Below, piece after piece: positions 7,395 to 14,430 of a stretch of 17,715 nucleotides of DNA. A program made the position numbers and the translations under genes. How positions within the stretch are numbered: position 1 is the first letter of the stretch; each line of letters opens with the position of its first letter. This DNA is from Rhodobacteraceae bacterium UBA1957 (GTDB lineage: Bacteria > Pseudomonadota > Alphaproteobacteria > Rhodobacterales > Rhodobacteraceae). Location: positions 1 to 17,715 of the forward strand of contig DDEJ01000110.1 in assembly GCA_002336405.1 (NCBI GenBank), in the 5' to 3' direction. Below the pieces are notes generated by a model. The model saw only the letters and a program-made list of their open reading frames with translations, ran no database searches and was not told where the DNA came from.

Positions 7395-7468
7395 CTAAAA
7401 GTTTAGTAGTTGTAAACTTGAAAAGTTAATGATATAAGTCATTGTTTTAAATTGATAAAAAGTTAATG
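7394..7468. repeat. Repeated AAAAGTT elements and small palindromes, probable operator cluster
   Basis: Three copies of AAAAGTT(T/A)A begin at 7397, 7421 and 7458; the last two share AAAAGTTAATG. The first lies within a near-perfect palindrome, ACTAAA-AG-TTTAGT (7394-7407). The second forms another palindrome, AACTT-GAA-AAGTT (7415-7427). The cluster overlaps the -35 of the glpV promoter candidate and a plus-strand promoter candidate. Sugar and polyol transporter operons are commonly controlled by DeoR-, GntR- or LacI-type repressors binding such repeats. No regulator of that kind is encoded in the window. Confidence 0.5.
7410..7438 (+). promoter_or_regulatory. Candidate plus-strand promoter reading toward yqaA
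   Basis: TTGTAA at 7410-7415 and TATAAG at 7433-7438 are separated by exactly 17 nt. They match the sigma-70 consensus at 4/6 and 5/6 positions. It reads away from glpV and could give either a leader of about 270 nt for yqaA-dsbB or a short RNA ending near 7615. AT-rich sequence yields such matches by chance, so confidence is limited. Confidence 0.35.
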
Positions 7469-7571
7469 CTCTTGAGATATGCACCTTTTGACTCCAAAAA
7501 AATAAATTCCTGCCCACATCACACAGGCCAAAAAAAAATGCAGGCAGACAGCAAAGCAAACCCATTTTGCA

Positions 7572-7615
7572 AGGGTGATGCCCTGATATCGTCACAGTAC
7601 CTAGGGCAGTTTTTT
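7572..7615 (+). terminator. Candidate terminator with a competing hairpin upstream of yqaA
   Basis: TGCCCT (7579-7584) can pair with AGGGCA (7603-7608); the stem is followed after one base by six T residues (7610-7615). The same CCCT can instead pair with AGGG at 7572-7575 (loop TGATG), which would prevent the terminator stem. The loop of the terminator form is long (18 nt), so it is not a strong terminator. It may end a short RNA or attenuate yqaA expression. Confidence 0.35.
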
Positions 7616-7712
7616 GCGAACCCACCTATGCGATGATGGGAGGCGGTAAATTATCCGCGAGGCACCAGATCAAGGGTTGCTGAGTGCGGCAGCTTTCGTC
7701 ACACAGACAAAC

Positions 7713-8291
7713 ATGTTAGACCGTCTTTATACTCGTCTTCTGGCTTTGTCACAGCACCCCAAAGCGCTTTGGGTACTGGCACTGGTAGCATTTGCCGAAA
7801 GCTCGGTTTTTCCGATCCCACCAGATGTTTTGATCCTGCCCATGGTTCTGGCAGCCCCGTCACGGGCGTGGATAATTGCCTCAGTTGCCATGGTCGCCTC
7901 GGTTGCCGGTGGCATGCTTGGATATGCAATCGGCGCGGTGATGTTCGAACAACTTGGCCAGCCAATCCTGCAAGCTTTGGGAAAAGGTGATGCAATCGCG
8001 GAGTTCAACCAACGCTTTAACAACCTTGGATTCTGGGCAGTCCTAGGCGCCGGGCTAACGCCCTTTCCCTATAAGGTGGTTACCATTATGTCTGGGTGGA
8101 CTGGCATGCATTTGGGCACTTTCATCGCCACGTCAATATTGGCGCGCGGATTGCGGTTTTTTATTGTCGCGGGGCTTTTGTGGAAGTTCGGGGCGCCAAT
8201 TCGCGGCTTTATTGAAAGACGGTTGGGACTGCTGTCGATCTTGGTTATGGTGCTGCTCATTGGAGGGTTTTTTGTGGTGAAAATGTTATGA
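7713..8291 (+). CDS. YqaA-family (DedA/SNARE-associated-like) inner membrane protein
   Basis: I choose the ATG at 7713 (192 residues). An upstream TTG in frame at 7677 lacks a properly spaced ribosome-binding site and adds residues that look non-native. The protein has four to five hydrophobic spans. It carries the YqaA-family blocks ALVAFAESSVFPIPPDVLILPMV (first third) and GAGLTPFPYKVVTIMSG (past the middle). The paired proline-rich re-entrant motifs are typical of VTT/DedA-related proteins, many of which act in lipid or envelope homeostasis. The precise function of YqaA proteins is not known. The stop overlaps the start of dsbB by four bases (ATGA), so the two envelope genes are coupled. 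The ribosome-binding site before 7713 is weak. Confidence 0.85.
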   Translation: MLDRLYTRLLALSQHPKALWVLALVAFAESSVFPIPPDVLILPMVLAAPSRAWIIASVAMVASVAGGMLGYAIGAVMFEQLGQPILQALGKGDAIAEFNQRFNNLGFWAVLGAGLTPFPYKVVTIMSGWTGMHLGTFIATSILARGLRFFIVAGLLWKFGAPIRGFIERRLGLLSILVMVLLIGGFFVVKML

Positions 8292-8755
8292 ACCAGTCGC
8301 GATTGGTCATGCTGGCAATGGCGGGATCGGCAGCGCTTTTTCTGAGTGCCTTGGGGTTCCAATATCTGGCAGATTTGGCGCCGTGTAAGATGTGTTATTG
8401 GCAACGCTATCCGCATGTCACAGCCATTCTTTGCGGCTTTGGCTTTTTTATTATGAAGCATCCGTTGGCACTTTGGCTGGGGGCAGCTTCGGCCTTGGCA
8501 ACCGCCACAATCGGAATGTACCACGCCGGGGTTGAACGTGGCGTCTGGCAGGGGCCAACAAGCTGCACCTCGCAGTCGATTGACGGGCTCAGCACCGAAG
8601 AGTTACTGGCACAGATCATGGCCGCGCCTATGGTGCGATGCGATGACATAGCCTGGGAGTTATTGGGGCTGTCAATGGCCGGTTGGAACGCGGTGGCTTC
8701 ATTGAGCCTGATGGTGATCTGGCTCTGGGCCAGCAAGTTGTGGACCCAGCGCTAG
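8288..8755 (+). CDS. dsbB: Disulfide bond formation protein B
   Basis: This is a 155-residue inner-membrane quinone reductase that re-oxidises DsbA, passing electrons to ubiquinone. It has the family layout: four membrane spans (about 6-26, 43-58, 62-80 and 130-150) and two periplasmic loops. The first cysteine pair, Cys33 and Cys36, sits in PCKMCYWQRYPH, the DsbB hallmark that includes the quinone-region arginine. The second pair is probably Cys93 (GPTSC) and Cys118 (VRCDD) in loop two. It overlaps yqaA by four bases. Its stop TAG at 8753-8755 overlaps the opposing stop of the Lrp gene, so the two genes converge with no spacer. No dsbA is in view. Confidence 0.93.
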   Translation: MNQSRLVMLAMAGSAALFLSALGFQYLADLAPCKMCYWQRYPHVTAILCGFGFFIMKHPLALWLGAASALATATIGMYHAGVERGVWQGPTSCTSQSIDGLSTEELLAQIMAAPMVRCDDIAWELLGLSMAGWNAVASLSLMVIWLWASKLWTQR

Positions 8756-9198
8756 CGGGCTTTGCGCGTCGACAACAATAGGCTGGTTTCGCTTGATGTC
8801 ACCCCGTCCATGCGTCGGATTTTAGCCAGAGTACTGTCAAAATCTTCCAGAGAGTTTGTGCCAATCTCGGCGATAACATCCCAGCGCCCATTGGTCGAAT
8901 GCACCGCGCGCAGTTCTGGCAAGCCGGTCAGCTGACGCACAATACGGTCCGTGCCACGGCCCTCAATACCAATCATCATAATGCCGCGCACCGGATCGTG
9001 GATTGCGTCATCTTTCAAAACCACCGTAAAACCCAGAATATCACCGCGTTGCTGCAAGCGCTCAATGCGACTGCGCACCGTGGTACGCGACACACCCAGC
9101 CGATGCGCTAAATCAGAAAGCGACACCCGGGCATTTTCGCGCAGAGCCGATATCAGACCATGATCTTTTTTATCCATTTCGAACTTTTTGACATTCAT
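8752..9198 (-). CDS. Lrp/AsnC-family regulator, probable controller of arginine catabolism
   Basis: This 148-residue protein has an N-terminal helix-turn-helix (VSLSDLAHRLGVSRTTVRSRIERL, about residues 25-48). A RAM-type effector-binding/oligomerisation domain follows, with the usual VHSTNGRWDVIAEIGT strand. It is transcribed divergently from the arginase and ornithine cyclodeaminase genes, the arrangement of self-regulated Lrp-type activators of amino-acid degradation in alphaproteobacteria. Arginine or ornithine as effector is an inference from that context. A perfect dyad lies 5 bases beyond its first codon. The start is ambiguous: the ATG at 9198 and an in-frame ATG at 9177 (MDKKDHG) both lack a clear ribosome-binding site, and homologues often begin close to the latter. 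Its stop overlaps that of dsbB. Confidence 0.9.
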   Translation of the reverse strand: MNVKKFEMDKKDHGLISALRENARVSLSDLAHRLGVSRTTVRSRIERLQQRGDILGFTVVLKDDAIHDPVRGIMMIGIEGRGTDRIVRQLTGLPELRAVHSTNGRWDVIAEIGTNSLEDFDSTLAKIRRMDGVTSSETSLLLSTRKAR

Positions 9199-9202
9199 TA
9201 CG

Positions 9203-9223
9203 TCTAATTTGCTTTCAATTAGA
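9203..9223. promoter_or_regulatory. Perfect dyad in the lrp-arginase intergenic region, candidate Lrp site
   Basis: TCTAATT (9203-9209) and AATTAGA (9217-9223) are exact inverted repeats around a 7-nt spacer. The site lies in the 96-bp gap between the divergent lrp-type gene and arginase, only 4 bases from the upstream lrp start codon, where binding would act on both transcripts. Lrp-family sites are AT-rich dyads of similar length. An AT-rich run with TTTACA follows at about 9240-9265 on the arginase side but gives no convincing promoter pair. Confidence 0.6.
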
Positions 9224-9294
9224 TCACTTTAACGGCTTTTTTACAAACTATTTTTACATCATAGCTACGCCGTGATAAACAACGGACCAAGGGT

Positions 9295-10224
9295 ATGATG
9301 AGGCAACAGCACTGTATTTTGGTCGGCGCTCCCGTCGACAGCGGCAAAAAACGGGCCGGCTGTTTAATGGGCCCGGACGCTTACCGCACCGCCGGACTGG
9401 CGCGGGCCCTGCATGAGCTTGGGCACACGGTCAGTGATCTGGGCAACATCACGGCAGCGCCAGTGGCAAAAGTTCAAACCACGCTCAGTGCATATCAGTT
9501 GGAAGAAACAATCGGTTGGACCAAAAACCTAGCCAAAACTGCACATAGCGCGATCACTGACGCAGTTCCTATTTTTCTCGGTGGCGACCACGCCCTGTCT
9601 CTGGGCTCGATCTCGGGGGTGACCCGCTATGCCACAGCACAGGGGCGGCCACAATTTGTGCTCTGGCTTGATGCCCACAGCGACTTTCATACTTTGGAGA
9701 CATCGACCTCGGGCAATCTACACGGCACGCCTCTGGCCTACCTCACCGGCCGAGACGGCTTTCCGGGCTTTCCAGAGCTGCACACGCCCATCCCGCAGGA
9801 AAATGTCTGTATGCTGGGCCTGCGTTCGATTGACCGTCCCGAGTTAGACGCCTTGGCCTCAAGCCGGATCTCACGCCACGATATGCGCGAGATCGACGAG
9901 CACGGAATCGCACAGCCACTCTCGCAATTTTTGACCCGCGTGGCCGCCGCCGGCGGTATGCTGCATGTGTCCCTTGATGTAGATTTCCTTGACCCGTCAG
10001 TCGCCCCAGCGGTTGGCACGACGGTGCCCGGCGGCGCAACTGAGCGCGAGGCCCATCTGGTGATGGAGATGCTACATGACAGTGGGTTGATGACGTCGCT
10101 TGATCTGGTGGAATTAAATCCTTTTTTAGACGAACGCGGTAAAACCGCTTTGCTTATGGTCGATCTGGCCGCCTCTGCCTTCGGGCGGCGGGTCTTTGAT
10201 CGCCCAACCCGACCATTTCATTAA
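9295..10224 (+). CDS. rocF: Arginase
   Basis: This 309-residue ureohydrolase converts arginine to ornithine and urea. All manganese-site motifs are present: GGDHALSLGS (His99), DAHSD (Asp126, His128, Asp130) and SLDVDFLDP (Asp228, Asp230). HGTPLA (His143) and the C-terminal VELNPFLDERGKTA glutamate also fit. The GTPVPGG-like stretch (GTTVPGGATERE) and length fit arginase better than agmatinase or formiminoglutamase. AAGGG lies just before two adjacent ATG codons (9295 and 9298), and either may be the start. Ornithine cyclodeaminase follows after 10 nt, so the operon should carry arginine to proline. The divergent Lrp-type gene is the likely regulator. Confidence 0.93.
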   Translation: MMRQQHCILVGAPVDSGKKRAGCLMGPDAYRTAGLARALHELGHTVSDLGNITAAPVAKVQTTLSAYQLEETIGWTKNLAKTAHSAITDAVPIFLGGDHALSLGSISGVTRYATAQGRPQFVLWLDAHSDFHTLETSTSGNLHGTPLAYLTGRDGFPGFPELHTPIPQENVCMLGLRSIDRPELDALASSRISRHDMREIDEHGIAQPLSQFLTRVAAAGGMLHVSLDVDFLDPSVAPAVGTTVPGGATEREAHLVMEMLHDSGLMTSLDLVELNPFLDERGKTALLMVDLAASAFGRRVFDRPTRPFH

Positions 10225-10234
10225 AGGATACACC

Positions 10235-11305
10235 ATGCCCCCGCCGTCAGAAAAAGCACTGGTTCCGTTCATTTCAGTCGATCATATGATGCAACTGGTC
10301 AATCACATCGGCTTGGAACAGATGCTCACCGGGTTGGCCAGCGCCATTGAAGACGATTTCAAACGGTGGCAAAGCTTTGACAAAACACCGCGCATTGCCA
10401 GTCATTCGGCCGAAGGCGTGATCGAGCTAATGCCCACCGCAGATGAAACCACTTACGGTTTCAAATATGTCAACGGCCATCCCCAGAACACCCGCAGTGG
10501 ATTGCAAACCGTCACCGCTTTTGGCTTGTTGGCCGATGTCAAAACTGGCTATCCGGTTCTTTTGACCGAAATGACGCTTTTGACGGCCCTACGCACAGCA
10601 GCAATGTCGGCAGTCGCAGCCAAATATCTGGCCCCAGAGGCTGCCGGAACCATGGCTATGATCGGCAATGGGGCGCAGTCGGAATTTCAAACCATCGCAA
10701 TGAAGGCTATCTGTGGGGTTACATGTGTGCGGCTGTATGATACTGACGCCGCCGCAACCACAAAGGCAGCGAAAAATCTGGCTGGCCATGGGATAAAAGT
10801 AATCCGGTGCACCAGCCCCGAGCAAGCCATTGAAGGCGCACAAATCATCACCACTTGCACGGCCGACAAGCAATATGCCACTATTGTGACAGATAACATG
10901 ATCGGTGCCGGGGTTCATATCAATGCCATTGGTGGCGATTGTCCGGGCAAAACAGAATTGCACCGGAATGTTTTGCTCAGATCAGATATTTTTGTGGAAT
11001 ACCCACCTCAAACGCGGATTGAGGGCGAAATTCAGCAACTTGAGCCCACACATCCTGTCACAGAACTCTGGCGGGTCATCGCCGGTAAAAGTGCGGGGCG
11101 CACTGAGGCAAAGCAAATTACTCTGTTCGATAGTGTGGGTTTTGCAATCGAGGATTTCAGTGCCCTGTGTTATGTACGCGCGCAGGTGCACGACACCCCA
11201 TTTTCACAACTCCTCGATCTGCTGGCTGATCCAGACGACCCCCGCGATCTCTTTGGTATGCTGAAAAGATCACAGCAAAGTGCCTCAACGCTAGAGATAG
11301 TCTGA
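10235..11305 (+). CDS. Ornithine cyclodeaminase
   Basis: This 356-residue enzyme of the ornithine cyclodeaminase/mu-crystallin family turns ornithine into proline and ammonia using bound NAD. The start at 10235 has AAAGGA at good spacing; an upstream in-frame ATG at 10196 would overlap arginase and is less likely. Visible family blocks are GFKYVNGHPQNT (substrate-site lysine), LLTEMTLLTALRTAAMSAVAAKYL, the dinucleotide fold AMIGNGAQSEFQ, and HINAIGGDCPGKTELH with the catalytic aspartate. These blocks and the long C-terminus fit true ornithine cyclodeaminase better than the shorter ketimine reductase relatives. It works directly after arginase in arginine use as a nitrogen source. Its last 15 bases overlap the end of the opposing dctD-like gene. 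Confidence 0.92.
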   Translation: MPPPSEKALVPFISVDHMMQLVNHIGLEQMLTGLASAIEDDFKRWQSFDKTPRIASHSAEGVIELMPTADETTYGFKYVNGHPQNTRSGLQTVTAFGLLADVKTGYPVLLTEMTLLTALRTAAMSAVAAKYLAPEAAGTMAMIGNGAQSEFQTIAMKAICGVTCVRLYDTDAAATTKAAKNLAGHGIKVIRCTSPEQAIEGAQIITTCTADKQYATIVTDNMIGAGVHINAIGGDCPGKTELHRNVLLRSDIFVEYPPQTRIEGEIQQLEPTHPVTELWRVIAGKSAGRTEAKQITLFDSVGFAIEDFSALCYVRAQVHDTPFSQLLDLLADPDDPRDLFGMLKRSQQSASTLEIV

Positions 11306-12625
11306 CCGCTGCAATCCATATTTTGCCATTTTTTCGTTCAACGTGCGGCGCGGCAAGCTCAATTCTTCCATCACGGCCAGAATGCTGCCCTTCAGACGGC
11401 GCATTGTGTTGTCGATCAACATGCGCTCAAAGGCTTCGACGTATTCTTTCAGTGGTTTACCATCGGTGGTGACAACAGCCGGGACCTGTTCGGAATCCAC
11501 CATTAACAAGGACGAGAGTGATCCGCCACCGCGGCGCGATTGTAAAATTGCGCGCTCTGCCACATTGATCAATTGTCGCACATTCCCCGGCCAGGGTGAT
11601 TGTAGAATTTGCGCTGTGTCCTGCGCCGACAACTTGGGCGCCTCACAGCCGTATTCTTCAGAAAACTGACTGCTGAGCTGCCTGAATAACGCAAGAATAT
11701 CATCGCCACGTTCCCGCAGTGGAGGAGCGGTGATCCGCAGTCCGGCCAATCGGTAAAACAAGTCATTGCGCAATGTCTCTTGCGGCATATGAGCAGGATC
11801 TTGGCTGTTACAGACAGCAATGATCCGCGTCTCGGGCGGGCTGCCCTGCTGATCCAAAAAACTGAGCAGCCGGGCCTGAACCGCCGGCCCAAGCGTTTCA
11901 ATATCTTCTAACACCAAAGTCCCGCCTCTGGCGGCCTCAACCGCGGGCAGCTGGCTCTCATCTGGCTGCATGGGACCAAACAGACGCCCAATAAGCGTCT
12001 CTTGTTCGACAGCGCTGCAGGAGATCAATGAAAATGTTTTGCCAGCCCGAGCGCCAGCGGCATGCAGTGCGTGAGCTGCAAGGGTTTTTCCAGTGCCGGT
12101 TTCACCATCTATCAACACATGTCCATCAGCCTGCCCCAGATCCAAGATGTCCTCTCGCAGTTGCCGCATGGCTGGCGAGTTTCCAGCCAGTTTTTGCATC
12201 AGCTGCCCCCCATCCGACAATTCACGGCGCAATGCCCGATTATCAAGCGTCAACCGTCGTGCCACAGTTGCTTTGCGAACGATCGCGGTCATATTGTCAG
12301 GATCAAAAGGCTTTTCCAGAAAATCAAACGCCCCAAGACGCATCGCCTCAACCGCCATCGGCACATCACCGTGTCCAGTAATCATCATCACAGGCAAGGC
12401 GCTATCGCTGCTCATCAATTTTTTCAGCAAGCCCAGACCATCCATACCCGGCATGCGAATATCTGTGATGACAATACCCGGATAATCGGGGCCAACAACG
12501 CTTAGCGCCTCTGCAGCACTGGCAAAACTTTCGGTGTCATAGCCCGATAGAGACAACCACTGCGAGATGGAAAGACGCATATCTTTTTCATCGTCAACAA
12601 TTGCGACCTTCATCATTTTAGACAT
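11291..12625 (-). CDS. dctD: DctD-type NtrC-family response regulator without GAFTGA loop
   Basis: This is a 444-residue regulator. The receiver domain spans about 5-120, with acidic pocket Asp11/Asp12, phospho-acceptor Asp55 (VITDIRMPG), Thr83 and Lys105. The AAA+ domain spans about 147-365, with Walker A GETGTGKT (174-181), DLFYRL and WPGNVRQL. A Fis-type helix-turn-helix lies at about 411-438. Two features are odd. Between LFG (215-217) and GGTL (234-237) there are only 16 residues and no GAFTGA sigma-54-contact loop. Walker B reads VLEDIE, with the usual DE order reversed. Pairing with the DctB-like kinase, whose stop is 6 nt upstream, suggests response to C4-dicarboxylates, but no TRAP or DctA transporter is in the window. 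The symbol is by family and operon. Confidence 0.85.
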   Translation of the reverse strand: MSKMMKVAIVDDEKDMRLSISQWLSLSGYDTESFASAAEALSVVGPDYPGIVITDIRMPGMDGLGLLKKLMSSDSALPVMMITGHGDVPMAVEAMRLGAFDFLEKPFDPDNMTAIVRKATVARRLTLDNRALRRELSDGGQLMQKLAGNSPAMRQLREDILDLGQADGHVLIDGETGTGKTLAAHALHAAGARAGKTFSLISCSAVEQETLIGRLFGPMQPDESQLPAVEAARGGTLVLEDIETLGPAVQARLLSFLDQQGSPPETRIIAVCNSQDPAHMPQETLRNDLFYRLAGLRITAPPLRERGDDILALFRQLSSQFSEEYGCEAPKLSAQDTAQILQSPWPGNVRQLINVAERAILQSRRGGGSLSSLLMVDSEQVPAVVTTDGKPLKEYVEAFERMLIDNTMRRLKGSILAVMEELSLPRRTLNEKMAKYGLQRSDYL

Positions 12626-12631
12626 CTTTCA

Positions 12632-14395
12632 TCACTCCGCTGCGGCAATATGATCGGTCAGAATCGGCAGTTGCATTTCAAACAAGGCTCCACCGTCTTC
12701 AACGTTGCGAACCAAGAGCCGGCCGCCCAAATCTGTGACAATGCCCGACGAGATCGCCAAGCCCAAACCAACACCCTCACCGGGCTGCTTGGTGGTGTAA
12801 AACGGCTCGAACAATGCATCCAGATCATCAACCCCATAGCCATTATCGCGCACGGTCAGGCTGGCATTTTCGCCACCAACCAATCGAATTTCGATCTCTG
12901 GATCCACAACGCCCTGCGTGGCATCGATGGCATTGCGCAATAAATTGACCAAGACCTGTTCAATCCGGACCCTGTCTCCCAAAACCCAAACCGGCGTCTC
13001 CGGGGCTGTCCGAATGATATCCACCGCTTCTTGTTTCAATTGCAGTTCCATCATCGACAGAACCGCGCCAATCGCACTGTTCAAATCAACAGGCCCAAGA
13101 CTATCCCCGCCCTTGCGCGCATAGGATTTCAACTGCCGGGTAATCGCCCCCATGCGTTCAAGCAAGTCATCAATGCGGTGAAACGACACCAAAGCCTCGT
13201 CCGGGCGGTTCCGCCCAAGCAAAAGGCGCGCCCCCGCTAAATAGGTTTTCATCGCCGCCAGAGGCTGGTTCAGTTCGTGGCTTACCGCCGCTGACATTTG
13301 CCCCAAAGCGGCCAGTTTAGAACTTTGCGCTATCGTTTGCTCGGCCACTTCAAGGGTTTTCTGCACCCGCTCTCGTTCCGCAATCTCACGCTGCAGGCGT
13401 AAATTAAGCTGCCGAAGATCTGCCGATTCTTGTTGAAACCGCTGCATGCGATCTACAGACTGCCGGCTGAGATAATAAAAACAAAACGCCAGGAAAACCG
13501 CAAACCCCATTACTTCCAGCGCCAAAAACCCGTTCACCCGTTCCCGCACCCCGGCATAGGTCCGAAACCCGGCCATGCGCCAACCGCGAAATGCCACCCG
13601 GCTTTCTACGCGCATCATGCCTTCACCGCGCAGATAGGCATCCGCAGGCACTGCAGTCCAATTGCTTGTCGTCTGAATGGCGCGCTGTATCGCGCCACTG
13701 GGCGGTTGGCGCGCCAGCGCCTCACCTTCACTGAGCCCCCGCCAGAGCGGTTCGGTTGACAGAATAATCACTCCGGTGTTGTCAGTGACGATCACAGCAT
13801 CCGAAATTCCGGCCCAAGCATCTTCGTATTTTTGCAGATCTGCCTCGACAAAAATCACGCCAATGGTCACTCCTTGGCTTTCTATCCGCCGAGAATAGAT
13901 GAAATTATAGGCTCCAACCTCGTCTTTATAGACGGTGAACATGGTGGCATCCACACCCATGGCTTGGGTGAAAAAGGCTGTGTCTTGATGCTGAGATCCA
14001 AGGCGGGTGCGATCGGTTGACGCCACCACCCGGCCTTCCGCATCTAGCAGCGTCAGCGTTTCCGCACCAATCTCATCCACAAACGAGATCAGGCGCTGTG
14101 TTGACTGTGAGAAATTACTCGAATTCAACGCACCTATCAGCGCGGGGTCGCGCGCCAAAAGCTGCGGAACAATGGCAGTTTGGCGCAATTCACTAAGAAG
14201 GGTACCGCTGTAGAGGGCAAGGCGCAATTCTGCTTGATTGCGTGATGTTTCGGTAAAGCGGTTGATCAAAACCCGGTTGGTCACCCATATAGACGCAATC
14301 GCCAACACCGTAAGAAACGCCAAAGCAAGCCTGATCCGCCATTTAATTTGCCCGGTAAGAGCAGTCTCTTGAACTGGTTGGTGATCCTTTTCCAT
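12632..14395 (-). CDS. dctB: DctB-type sensor histidine kinase
   Basis: This is a 587-residue membrane kinase. It has a first span at about residues 20-43 and a large periplasmic double-PDC (dCache) sensor at about 44-285, with FTVYKDEVGAYNFIYSRRI-like blocks. A second span lies at about 288-309, with a coiled-coil linker to about 358. The phospho-acceptor H-box is SAAVSHELNQPLAAMKTYL (His373), the N-box NLLRNAIDA (from Asn484), G1 VRDNGYGVDD, and F/G2 FEPFYTT and GVGLGLAIS. The NQPL H-box and architecture are those of DctB, which senses periplasmic C4-dicarboxylates in rhizobia. The partner response regulator is encoded 6 nt downstream. The gene starts 35 nt after purQ and has no visible ribosome-binding site. 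A promoter candidate ends almost at the ATG. Confidence 0.88.
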   Translation of the reverse strand: MEKDHQPVQETALTGQIKWRIRLALAFLTVLAIASIWVTNRVLINRFTETSRNQAELRLALYSGTLLSELRQTAIVPQLLARDPALIGALNSSNFSQSTQRLISFVDEIGAETLTLLDAEGRVVASTDRTRLGSQHQDTAFFTQAMGVDATMFTVYKDEVGAYNFIYSRRIESQGVTIGVIFVEADLQKYEDAWAGISDAVIVTDNTGVIILSTEPLWRGLSEGEALARQPPSGAIQRAIQTTSNWTAVPADAYLRGEGMMRVESRVAFRGWRMAGFRTYAGVRERVNGFLALEVMGFAVFLAFCFYYLSRQSVDRMQRFQQESADLRQLNLRLQREIAERERVQKTLEVAEQTIAQSSKLAALGQMSAAVSHELNQPLAAMKTYLAGARLLLGRNRPDEALVSFHRIDDLLERMGAITRQLKSYARKGGDSLGPVDLNSAIGAVLSMMELQLKQEAVDIIRTAPETPVWVLGDRVRIEQVLVNLLRNAIDATQGVVDPEIEIRLVGGENASLTVRDNGYGVDDLDALFEPFYTTKQPGEGVGLGLAISSGIVTDLGGRLLVRNVEDGGALFEMQLPILTDHIAAAE

Positions 14396-14400
14396 ACATT

Positions 14401-14429
14401 ACACTAGGACTGTTTTGCGCAATTCTCAA
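14401..14429 (-). promoter_or_regulatory. Candidate dctB promoter placed for a leaderless transcript
   Basis: On the minus strand TTGAGA (14429-14424) and TAGTGT (14406-14401) are separated by exactly 17 nt, matching the sigma-70 consensus at 5/6 and 3/6 positions. The -10 ends only 5 nt before the dctB ATG at 14395, so transcription would start at or next to the A of the start codon. No ribosome-binding site is seen upstream. Confidence 0.4.
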
Positions 14430-14430
14430 G

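Larger units (their letters stand above)
7315..7712. promoter_or_regulatory. 398-bp AT-rich divergent control region between glpV and yqaA
   Basis: This region holds no gene I can support. It is clearly more AT-rich than its surroundings, especially 7395-7560. It contains repeated AAAAGTT elements (7397, 7421 and 7458), a candidate glpV promoter on the minus strand, a candidate plus-strand promoter and a possible plus-strand terminator, each listed separately. Beyond 7616 up to the yqaA start I see no further clear signal. One minus-strand open frame (7395-7625) has low-complexity, gene-unlike composition and no family I recognise. Confidence 0.6.

Noticed and set aside
7395..7625. A 76-codon minus-strand open frame in the glpV-yqaA gap
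   Set aside because: It lies in AT-rich promoter sequence with repeats, has no ribosome-binding site I can see and no family resemblance.
7677..7712. TTG start giving a 12-residue longer YqaA protein
   Set aside because: The AAGGG directly abuts the TTG with no spacing, and the extra residues do not resemble the family N-terminus; the ATG at 7713 fits better.
11311..11334. Short stem GCAA/TTGC followed by six T residues after ornithine cyclodeaminase on the plus strand
   Set aside because: A 4-bp AT-containing stem is too weak for an intrinsic terminator, and the bases code for the conserved C-terminus of DctD.
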